The position numbers and the translations under genes are program-made. A DNA stretch of 64,000 nucleotides, from NCBI GenBank assembly GCA_020055645.1, contig JAECZT010000019.1, forward strand, positions 80,161 through 144,160, written 5' to 3'. This document shows, piece after piece, positions 12,604 through 22,400 of this stretch. Source of the stretch: Tomocerus qinae. Taxonomy: Eukaryota; Arthropoda; Collembola; Entomobryomorpha; Tomoceridae. Below the pieces are notes generated by a model. It saw only the letters and a list, made by a program, of their open reading frames with translations, had not been told where the DNA came from and did no database searches. Numbering within the stretch: position 1 is the first letter of the stretch; each line of letters starts with the position of its first letter.

Positions 12604-15600
12604 TTGTCATTTTTGAACAGTTCATATAATGGTATATAATACTGAAGTATTATTATTGTAAAACGCTTTTATCCGACTCTATTATTCTTTTCGCAGAGGA
12701 CGTTCCAAATTTAAATGTTTATAGGCAAATTAAAAACAGTTTTAGATACTCTGTAAAAATCATAATTATATTTCTAATAATCGAAAGACTTCGTTTATAT
12801 AATTTACAATAAAATCTATATACCATAAAAGTATAATTAATGCGCAATGGCATTTCTTATTGTATTTTTTAAAATAGAATTTTTCAGGTTATTTGAAAAA
12901 AACAGTTATTACCCGTTAAAACCGGAAATTTTAATTCTTTAAAATATGAATAATTTATTTACCAAGGTTTCGTGTTCACAATTCACACTTGGTAGTAGTT
13001 TTTTGAATTAGTTAGTGCTTTCAAAGCGTCAAATTTTATTTTTTAAAGGCAATGCTAAACTGATTCAAGCAGCAACGCAGCAAAGATTCAAGTTTATTAA
13101 TTGTAAACCGAAATTGCAGATAAAATGAGAATACTTTAATCATTATTCAACGTAACCAGTATTATATTGTCGTTCGGTTCTGACTTTATGATACTTAAAC
13201 AAAGACGTTTTGCCTAGCTTCTACTATTGTCATTTATGGACAGTCCGTGTTATAGTATATAATACAGAAGTATTCACATTGTAAAATACTTCTATCTGAC
13301 TATTATTCTTTTCGCAGAGGACGTTTCAAATTTAAATGTTTATAGGCAAATTATAAAAAATTTTATATACTGTATAAAAATCATAATTATATTTCTAATA
13401 ATCGAAAGACTTCGTTTATATAATTTACAATAAAATCTATATACCATAAAAGTATAATTAATGCGCAATGGCATTTCTTATTGTATTTTTTAAAATAGAA
13501 TTTTTCAGGTTATTTGAAAAAACAGCTATTACCCGTTAAAACCGGAAATTTTAATTCTTTAAAATATGAATAATTTATTTACCAAGGTTTTGTGTTCACA
13601 ATTCACTCTTGGTGGTAGTTCTTTGAATTAGTTAGTGCTTTCAAAACGTAAAATTTAATTTTTAAAAGGCAATGCTACACTGATAATTACCATTAATTCT
13701 TTTCGCAGCAAAGATTCAAGTTTATTAATTGTAAACCGAAATTGCAGATATAAATGAGAATACTTTAATCATTATTCAACGTAACCAGTATTATATTGTC
13801 GTTCGGTTCTGACTTTATGATACTTAAACAAAGACGTTTTGCCTAGCTTCTATTATTGTCATTTATGGACAGTCCGTGTTATAGTATATAATACAGAAGT
13901 ATTCACATTGTAAAATACTTCTATCTGACTATTATTCTTTTCGCAGAGGACGTTTCAAATTTAAATATTTATAGGCAACTTAAAAACAGTTTTAGATACT
14001 CTGTAAAAATCATAATTATGTTTCTAATATTTGAAAGACTTCGTTTATATAATTTACACTAAAATCTATATACCATAAAAGTATAATTAATGTGCAATGG
14101 CATTTCTTATTGTATTTTTTAAAATAGAATTTTTCAGGTTATTTGAAAAAAACAGTAATTACCCGTTAAAACCGGAAATTTTAATTCTTTAAAATATGAA
14201 TAATTTATTTACCAAGGTTTCGTGTTCACAATTCACTCTTGGTGGTAGTTCTTTGAATTAGTTAGTGATTTCAAAGCGTAAAATTTAATTTTTAAAAGGC
14301 AATGCTACACTGATAATTACTATTAATTCTTTTCGCAGCAAAGATTCAAGTGTATTAATTGTAAACCGAAATTGCAGATATAAATGAGAATACTTTAATC
14401 ATTATTCAACGTAACCAGTATTATATTGTCGTTCGGTTCTGACTTTATGATACTTAAACAAAGACGTTTTTCCTGGCTTCTACTATTGTCATTTATGGAC
14501 AGTCCGTGTTATAGTATATAATACAGAAGTATTCACATTGTAAAGTACTTCTATCTGACTATTATTCTTTTCGTATAGGGTGTTCCAAATTTAAATGTTT
14601 ATAGGCAAATTAAAAACAGTTTTAGGTACTCTGTAAAAATCATAATTATATTTCTAATAATCGAAAGACTTCGTTTATATAATTTACAATAAAATCTGTC
14701 TACCATAAAAGTATAATTAATGCGTAATGGCATTTCTTATTGTATTTTTTAAAATAGAATTTTTCAGGTTATTTGAAAAAAACAGCTATTACCCGTTAAA
14801 ACCGGAAATTTTAATTCTTTAAAATATGAATAATTTATTTACCAAGGTTTAGTGTTCACAATTCACACTTGGTGGTAGTTCTTTGAATTAGTTAGTGCTT
14901 TCAAAGCGTAAACTTTAATTTTTTAAAGGCAATGCTAAACTGATAATTACTATTAATTCTTTTCGCAGCAAAGATTCAAGTTTATTAATTGTAAACCGAA
15001 ATTGCAGATATAAATGAGAATACTTTAATCATTATTCAACGTAACCAGTATTATATTGTCGTTCGGTTCTGACTTAATGATACTTAAACAAAGACGTTTT
15101 GCCTAGCTTCTACTATTGTCATTTATGGACAGTCCGTGTTATAGTATATAATACGGAAGTATTCACATTGTAAAATACTTCTATCTGACTATTATTTTTT
15201 TCGCAAAGGACGTTTCAAATTTAAATGTTTATAGGCAAATGATAGAAAATTTTATATACTGTGTAAAAATCATAATTATATTTCTAATAATCGAAAGACT
15301 TCGTTTATATAATTTACAATAATATCTGTCTACCACAAAAGTAGAATTAATGCGTAATGGCATTTCTTATTGTATTTTTTAAAATAGAATTTTTCAGGTT
15401 ATTTGAAAAAAACAGTTATTACCCATTAAAACCGGAAATTTTAATTCTTTAAAATGTGAATAATTTATTTACCAAGGTTTCATGTTCACAATTCACTCTT
15501 GGTGGTAGTTCTTTGAATTAGTTAGTGCTTTCAAAGCGTAAAATTTAATTTTTAAAAGGCAATGCTACACTGATAAATACTATTAATTCTTTTCGCAGTA

Positions 15601-16998
15601 AAGATTTAAGTGTATTAATTGTAAACCGAAATTGCAGATATAAATGAGAATACTTTAATCATTATTCAACGTAACCATTAATATATTGTCGTTCGGTTCA
15701 GACCTTATGGTTCTTAAACAAAGACCTTTTTTATAGCTTCTACTATTGTCATTTTTGAACAGTTCATATAATAGTATATAATACTGAAGTATTATTATTG
15801 TAAAACGCTTTTATCTGACTCTATTATTCTTTTCGCAGGGGACGTTCCAAATTTAAATGTTTATAGGCAAATTAAAAACAGTTTTAGATACTCTGTAAAA
15901 ATCATAATTATATTTCTAATAATCGAAAGACTTCGTTTATATAATTTACAATAATATCTGTGTACCACAAAAGTATAATTAATGCGTAATGGCAATTCTT
16001 ATTGTATTTTTTAAAATAGAATTTTTCAGGTTATTTGAAAAAACAGTTATTACCCGTTAAAACCGGAAATTTTAATTCTTTAAAATATGAATAATTTATT
16101 TACCAAGGTTTCGTGTTCACAATTCACTCTTGGTGGTAGTTCTTTGAATTAGTTAGTGCTTTCAAAGCGTAAACTTTAATTTTTAAAAGGCAATGCTACA
16201 CTGATAAATACTATTAATTCTTTTCGCAGTAAAGATTCAAGTGTATTAATTGTAAACCGAAATTGCAGATATAAATGAGAATACTTTAATCATTATTCAA
16301 CGTAACCAGTAATATATTGTCGTTCGGTTCAGACCTTATTGTTCTTAAACAAAGACCTTTTTTATAGCTTCTACTATTGTCATTTTTGAACAGTTCATAT
16401 AATAGTATATAATACTGAAGTATTATTATTGTAAAACGCTTTTATCCGACTCTATTATTCTTTTCGCAGAGGACGTTCCAAATTAAAATGTTTATAGGCA
16501 AATTAAAAACGGTTTTAGATACTCTGTAAAAATCATAATTATATTTCTAATAATCGAAAGACTTCGTTTATATAATTTACAATAAAATCTATATACCATA
16601 AAAGTATAATTAATGCGCAATGGCATTTCTTATTGTATTTTTTAAAATAGAATTTTTCAGATCATTTGAAAAAACAGCTATTACCCGTTAAAACCGGAAA
16701 TTTTAATTCTTTAAAATATGAATAATTTATTTACCAAGGTTTCGTGTTCACAATTCACACTTGGTGGTAGTTCTTTGAATTAGTTAGTGCTTTCAAAGCG
16801 TAAAATTTAATTTTTTAAAGGCAATGCTAAACTGATAATTACTATTAATTCTTTTCGCAGTAAAGATTCAAGTGTATTAATTGTAAACCGAAATTGCAGA
16901 TATAAATGAAAATACTTTAATCATTATTCAACGTAACCAGTAATATATTGTCGTTCGGTTCAGACCTTATGGTTCTTAAACAAAGACCTTTTTTATAG
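12604..16998 (+). repeat. SatA higher-order repeat copy 3, with one extra monomer
   Basis: Monomer order is B-A-A-A-A-B-B, seven monomers rather than six. The monomer at 14486 has the first-part variant GGGTGTTCC of the fourth monomer of copies 1 and 2. The monomer at 15116 has the later variants of that same monomer (AAAGTAGAATTAATGCG, TTACCCATTAAAACC, GTTTCATGTTCAC). One monomer therefore seems to have been inserted at this point by unequal exchange. The last monomer is interrupted at 16998 by the hAT element. Confidence 0.75.
16991..16998. other. Left 8-bp target-site duplication of the hAT element
   Basis: TTTTATAG directly precedes the CAGGG terminus and is repeated exactly after the right terminus at 17667-17674. 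In uninterrupted SatA monomers the sequence occurs once (CCTTTTTTATAGCTTCTAC), so the empty site is known from sister monomers. Confidence 0.95.
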
Positions 16999-17012
16999 CA
17001 GGGCTTGAAAAA
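16999..17012 (+). repeat. hAT left terminal inverted repeat
   Basis: CAGGGCTTGAAAAA, matching the reverse complement of 17653-17666 with one mismatch at position 7. Confidence 0.93.
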
Positions 17013-17036
17013 CCCAAAAACCCGGGTTTTTGGGTT
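17011..17036. repeat. Perfect 26-bp palindrome, hAT left subterminal region
   Basis: The arm AACCCAAAAACCC is followed directly by its exact reverse complement, centred on CCCGGG. It lies 12 bp inside the left end and begins a run of GGGTTTTT repeats that extends to about 17107. Confidence 0.9.
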
Positions 17037-17626
17037 ATTGGGTTTTTGGTTGGGTTTTTGGGTAGCAAAATTAGCAAAAACCCGGGTTTTTGGGTTTTTG
17101 GGTTTTTGTTATGAAATGGAGTAACTTGAAAACCCAAGGATTAGAGCAGAATACAAGAACTGTAGTTTAAAATATCCGTTATTCCATTCCCTTAATCAAC
17201 GAATCAATGTAATAGCCAAATGATATTTATTTGTTTATCAATTTGTTTATTGTTTACATAATTTGTTTATCTCAATATTTTAGAAATAAATGGAATATTT
17301 TTAATATTATAGTTTGAAGTTCGTCTATATTAAGTCGCCTCCATACCTAATAACTACTAAAACTTGCAAACCAAATATTTGATCAATATACTTTTGAGTT
17401 TACCGTCAAATTAATACTAATCGAATCAACAAATTCATTTACATTGTAATAAAAGTCTTCTTCCAGATCGCCCACAGAGAAGAAAAATAAATATTATTTT
17501 AAGTTTGAATATGGAACAATAATGCTAGAAGTCCAGTGAACCACAGTAGATGGCGGATGCTACAGCAAAAACCCAAAAACCCCAAAAACCCAAAAACCCA
17601 GCAAAAACCCAAAAAGGCGGCTTTTT

Positions 17627-17648
17627 GGGTTTTTCCTAGGAAAAACCC
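17627..17648. repeat. Perfect 22-bp palindrome, hAT right subterminal region
   Basis: The arm GGGTTTTTCCT is followed directly by its exact reverse complement, centred on CCTAGG. It lies 18 bp inside the right end and mirrors the placement, though not the central sequence, of the palindrome at the left end. Confidence 0.9.
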
Positions 17649-17652
17649 TGCC

Positions 17653-17666
17653 TTTTTCATGCCCTG
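17653..17666 (-). repeat. hAT right terminal inverted repeat
   Basis: TTTTTCATGCCCTG, the reverse complement of CAGGGCATGAAAAA. It pairs with 16999-17012 at 13 of 14 positions. Confidence 0.93.
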
Positions 17667-17674
17667 TTTTATAG
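17667..17674. other. Right 8-bp target-site duplication of the hAT element
   Basis: TTTTATAG, identical to 16991-16998. It is followed at once by CTTCTACTATTGTC, the normal SatA continuation. Confidence 0.95.
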
Positions 17675-18296
17675 CTTCTACTATTGTCATTTTTGAACAG
17701 TTCATATAATAGTATATAATACTGAAGTATTATTATTGTAAAACGCTTTTATCTGACTCTATTATTCATTTCGCAGAGGACGTTCCAAATTAAAATGTTT
17801 ATAGGCAAATTAAAAACAGTTTTAGATACTCTGTAAAAATCATAATTATATTTCTAATAATCGAAAGACTTCGTTTATATAATTTACAATAAAATCTATC
17901 TACCGTAAAAGTATAATTAATGCGTAATGGCATTTCTTATTGTATTTTTTAAAATGGAATTTTTCAGGTTATTTGAAAAAAACAGTTATTACCCGTTAAA
18001 ACCGGAAATTTTAATTCTTTAAAATATGAATAATTTATTTACCAAGGTTTCGTGTTCACAATTCACTCTTGGTGGTAGTTCTTTGAATTAGTTAGTGCTT
18101 TCAAAACGTAAAATTTAATTTTTAAAAGGCAATGCTACACTGATAATTACTATTAATTCTTTTCGCAGCAAAGATTCAAGTGTATTAATTGTAAACCGAA
18201 ATTGCAGATATAAATGAGAATACTTTAATCATTATTCAACGTAACCAGTATTATATTGTCGTTCGGTTCTGACTTTATGATACTTAAACAAAAACG
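17675..18296 (+). repeat. SatA array, last monomer up to the SatB junction
   Basis: The end of the interrupted monomer is followed by a final subtype-B monomer from 17684. It runs in register through ATTGTCGTTCGGTTCTGACT and ACTTAAACAAA and then stops at about 18296, roughly 17 bp short of a full unit. It carries private variants (TTCATTTCGCAG, CTATCTACCGTAAAAG), as expected of an edge monomer that exchanges less often with the rest. Confidence 0.9.
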
Positions 18297-19452
18297 CTAC
18301 TCGAAATCTTTCGAGGCTACTCGAATTCTTTCGATGCCACTCGTATTTTTTCAAAGTTACTCGTATTCTTTCGAGTCTACTCGAGTTGTTTCGAGGGCAC
18401 CCGAATCCTTCCAAGGCTACCTGAGTTCTTTCGAAATTACACGAATTTTTTCGAGACTGCTAGAATTCTTTCAGGGCTACTCGAATCTTTTCGAAGCTAT
18501 TCGAATTTATTCAAAGCTATTTAAATTGTCTCAAGAGTTTTCGAATTCCATCGAGGCAACTCGGATTCTTTCAAACAACAAAGAACTGTTTGGTGGCTAC
18601 TTGAAATCGTTCAAGGCTATTTTAATTATTTCGAAGCTACTAGAATTCTTTTGAGTCTACTTGAATTCGATCTACGACAACTGAAATGTTTCGTGGTGTC
18701 TCGAAGCCTGTTTAGGCTACTGGAATTCTTTCGAGGTTACTCGAATTCTTTCGAGGTTATTCGAATTCTTTCGAGGTTATTCGAATTGTTTCGAGGCTTC
18801 TCGAATCCTTTTAAGGCTACTCGAATTCTTTCGAGGCAACCTGAATTCGTTCGAGGTTACTCGAATTCTTTCGAGGTTACTCGAATTCTTTCGAGGTTAC
18901 TCGAATTCTTTCGAGGTTATTCGAATTGTTTCGAGGCTACTCGAATCCTTTTAAGGCTACTCGAATTCTTTCGAGGCTACTCGAATTCCTTCGAAGCATT
19001 TCGAATTCTTTCGAGGCTACTCGAATCCTTTCGAAGCAACTTGAATTATTTTAAAGCTATTCGATTTCTTTCAAAGATATTCGAAGTGTCTTAAGGGTAC
19101 TCGAATTCCTTAGTGGCTACTCGGATACTTTTAAGCTACAAAGAACTTTTTCGAAGCTACCCGAATTCTTTTGAGGTTACTCGAATTCTTTCGAGGTTAT
19201 TCGAATTGTTTCGAGGCTACTCGAATCCTTTCAAGGCTACTCGAATTCTTTCGAGGCTACCTGAATTCGTTCGAGGTTACTCGAATTCTTTCGAGGCTAC
19301 TCGAATCCTTTCAAGGCTACTCGAATTCTTTCGAGGCTACCTGAATTCGTTCGAGGTTACTCGAATTCTTTCGAGGTTATTCGAATTGTTTCGAGGCTAC
19401 TCGAATCATTTTAAGGCTACTCGAATTCTTTCGAGGCTACCTGAATTCGTTC
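18297..19452 (+). repeat. SatB partial higher-order repeat at the left edge
   Basis: This 1.16-kb stretch precedes the first GAGGCCCGATTTCTTTCG marker at 19453. Its blocks, including CTTGAATTCGATCTACGACA at about 18660 and GGATACTTTTAAGCTACAAA at about 19123, match those just before the markers at 25850 and 33483. It is the end of a HOR copy whose left part was lost at the SatA junction. Confidence 0.7.
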
Positions 19453-22400
19453 GAGGCCCGATTTCTTTCGATGCTACTCGAATTTTTTCGAGGTTACTTG
19501 AAATCCTTCGAGGCTACTCAAATTCTTCCGAGGCTACTGGAATTCTTTCGATGCTACGCGAATTCTTTTGAGGCTACTCGATTTCATTTGATGCTATTTG
19601 AAATCTTGCGAGGCAACTCGAATTTTTTCGAGCCTACTCGAATTCTTTCGAGGCTACTCGAACTATTTCGAAGCTACTCGAATTCTTTCGAGACTACTCA
19701 AACTCTTCCGAGGCTACTCAAACTCTTCCGAGGCTACTCGAATTCTTGCGAGGCTACTAGAATTCTTTGGGGCTCCTCGAATCTTTTCGAAGCTATTCGT
19801 ATTTTTTCAAAGCTGTTTAAATTGTCTCGAAGGTACTCGAATTCCTTCGAGGAAACTCGGATTCTTTCAAACAACAAAGAATTGTTTCGTGGCTACTTGA
19901 ATTCTTTTGAGTCTACTCTAATTCGTTCTACGGCAACTGAATTATTTCGTGGGGTCTCGAAAATCTTTTTAGGCTACTGGAATTTTTTCTTGGCTACTCG
20001 AATTCTTTCGAAGCATTTCGGATTCTTTCGAGGCTACTCGAATCCTTTCGAAGCTACTTGAATTATTTTAAAGCTATTCGATTTCTTTAAAAGATATTCG
20101 AAGTGTCTTAAGGGTACTCGAATTCCTTAGCGGCTACTCGGATACTTTCAAGCTACAAAGAATTTTTTCGAAGCTACGCGAATTCTTTTGAGGTTACTCG
20201 AATTCTTTCGAGGTTACTCGAATTCTTTCGAGGTTACTCGAATTCTTTCGAGGTTACTCGAATTCTTTCGAGGTTACTCGAATTCTTTCGAGGTTACTCG
20301 AATTCTTTCGAGGTTACTCGAATTCTTTCGAGGTTACTCGAATTCTTTCGAGGTGACTCGAATTGTTTCGAGGCTACTCGAATTCTTTCGAAGCTACTCG
20401 AATTCTAGCGAGGCTACTCGAATTCTTTCATGGCTATTCGAATTACTTCAAAGCTATTCGAAGTGTCTTGACAGTACTCCAATTTCTTGGAAGCAACTCG
20501 GATCCTTTCAAGCTACCTAGAATATTTTCGTGGCTACCCGAATTCTTTTGAGGCTACCTTAGTTCGTTCGAGGCTACCCGAGTAATTTCTATGTTACTCG
20601 AATTTTTTCGAGGCTACTCGAAATCTTTCGAGGCTACTCGAAATCTTTCGAGGCTACTCGAAATCTTTCGAGGCTACTCGAAATGTTTCGAGGCTACTCG
20701 AAATGTTTCGAGGCTACTCGAAATGTTTCGAGGCTACTCGAAATCTTTCGAGGCTACTCGAAATCTTTCGAAGCAAGTCGAATTCTTTCGAAGCCACTCG
20801 AATTTTTTCAAAGTTACTCGTATTCTTTCGAGGCTACTCGAATTCTTTCGAGGCTACTCGAATTCTTTCGTGGCTACCCGAATTCTTTTGAGGCTACCTT
20901 AGTTCGTTCGAGGCTACCCGAGTAATTTCTATGTTACTCGAATTTTTTCGAGGCTACTCGAAATCTTTCGAGGCTACTCGAAATCTTTCGAGGATACTCG
21001 AAATCTTTCGAGGCTACTCGAAATGTTTCGAGGCTACTCGAAATGTTTCGAGGCTACTCGAAAACTTTCGAGGCTACTCGAAATCTTTCGAAGCAAGTCG
21101 AATTCTTTCGACGCCACTCGAATTTTTTCAAAGTTAATCGTATTCTTTCGAGGCTACTCGAATTCTTTCGAGGCAACTCCAATTCTTTCGACGCTACTCG
21201 AAGTCTTTCCGAGGCTACTCGAGTTGTTTCGAGGCTACCCGATTCCTTCCAAGGCTACCTGAATTCTTTCGAAATTACTCGAATTCTTTCGAGACTGCTA
21301 AAATTCTTTCAAGTCTACTCGAATCTTATCGAAGCTATTCGAATTTATTCAAAGCTATTTAAATTGTCTCGAGAGTTTTCGAATTCCTTCGAGGCAACTC
21401 GGATTCTTTCAAACAACAAAGAACTGTTTGCTGGCTACTTGAAATCGTTCAAGGCTATTGGAATTATTTCGAAGCTACTAGAATTCTTTTGAGTCTACTT
21501 GAATTCGATCTACGACAACTGAAATGTTTCGTGGTGTCTCGAAGCCTGTTTAGGCTACTGGAATTCTTTCGAGGCTACTCGAATTCTTTCGAGGCTACTT
21601 GAATTCCTTCGAAGCATTTCGAATTCTTTCGAGGCTACTCGAATCCTTTCGAAGCTACTTGAATTATTTTAAAGCTATTCGATTTCTTTCAAAGATATTC
21701 GAAGTGTCTTAAGGGTACTCGAATTCCTTAGTGGCTACTCGGATAGTTTCAAGCTACAAAGAATTTTTTCGAAGCTACCCGAATTCTTTTGAGGTTACTC
21801 GAATTCTTCCGAGGTTACTCGAATTCTTTCGAATTTACTCGAATTCTTTCGAGGTTACTCGAATTCTTTCGAGGTTACTCGAATTCTTTCGAGGTTACTC
21901 GAATTCTTTCGAGGTTACTCGAATTCTTTCGAGGTTACTCGAATTCTTTCGAGGTGACTCGAATTGTTTCGAGGCTACTCGAATCCTTTCGAGGCTACTC
22001 GAATCCTTTCAAGGCTACTCGAATTCTTTCGAGGCTACTCGAATTCTTTCGAGGCTACTCGAATTCTTTCGAAGCTACTCGAATTCTAGCGAGGCTACTC
22101 GAATTCCTTCATGGCTATTCGAATTACTTCAAAGCTATTCGAAGTGTCTTGACAGTACTCCAATTTCTTGGAAGCAACTCGGATCCTTTCAAGCTACCTA
22201 GAATATTTTCGCGGCTACCCGAATTCTTTTGAGGCTACCTTAGTTCGTTCGAGGCTACCCGAGTAATTTCTATGTTACTCGAATTTTTTCGAGGCTACTC
22301 GAAATCTTTCGAGAATACTCGAAATCTTTCGAGGCTACTCGAAATCTTTCGAAGCAAGTCGAATTCTTTCGACGCCACTCGAATTTTTTCAAAGTTACTC

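Larger units (their letters stand above)
1..16998 (+). repeat. SatA satellite array, about 630-bp monomer, main block
   Basis: Head-to-tail AT-rich satellite. Using the recurrent start TTGTCATTT as a phase marker, monomers begin at 1, 630, 1260, 1889, 2518, 3148, 3776, 4407, 5036, 5668, 6297, 6927, 7557, 8189, 8818, 9449, 10079, 10709, 11340, 11973, 12604, 13227, 13856, 14486, 15116, 15746 and 16377, so lengths are 628-633 bp except one of 623 bp. Conserved blocks include TTAAAACCGGAAATTTTAAT, TTTACCAAGGTTTCGTGTTC and ATTGTCGTTCGGTTC. The first 100 bp fall into two subtypes: A (TTATGGACAGTCCGTGTTAT) and B (TTTTTGAACAGTTCATATAA). The only open frames are short and shared between monomers, such as 2583-2765 on the minus strand, and none looks like a protein. 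The array appears to continue beyond the left edge of the window. No known satellite family name can be assigned from sequence alone. Confidence 0.97.
16999..17666. mobile_element. Non-autonomous hAT-superfamily transposon (MITE-like), 668 bp
   Basis: Seen in the sequence: the termini are CAGGGCTTGAAAAA on the left and, read inward from the right, CAGGGCATGAAAAA, 13 of 14 identical. An exact 8-bp duplication TTTTATAG flanks the element. Removing the element and one duplication restores an ordinary SatA monomer. Established knowledge: 8-bp duplications and CAGGG-type ends are hallmarks of hAT elements. The duplication fits both the Ac-type nTnnnnAn and the Buster-type nnnTAnnn preference, so the subfamily is not decided. 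The subterminal 100 bp on each side are dense in GGGTTTTT or its complement and contain perfect palindromes, likely transposase-binding or hairpin-forming repeats. The core, about 17110-17560, is AT-rich and unique with no transposase frame, so the element would need a transposase from elsewhere. Exact termini and duplication suggest a recent insertion. Confidence 0.93.

Noticed and set aside
17011-17107. Telomere-like GGGTTTTT repeats
   Set aside because: The repeats are irregular, confined to the hAT ends in both orientations, and bounded by a target-site duplication. They are subterminal transposon repeats, not interstitial telomere.
17499-17705. A hydrophobic 68-codon minus-strand frame
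   Set aside because: It is read from the GGGTTTTT repeats of the hAT right end and starts inside the SatA flank. The apparent membrane segment is a translation of simple repeats.
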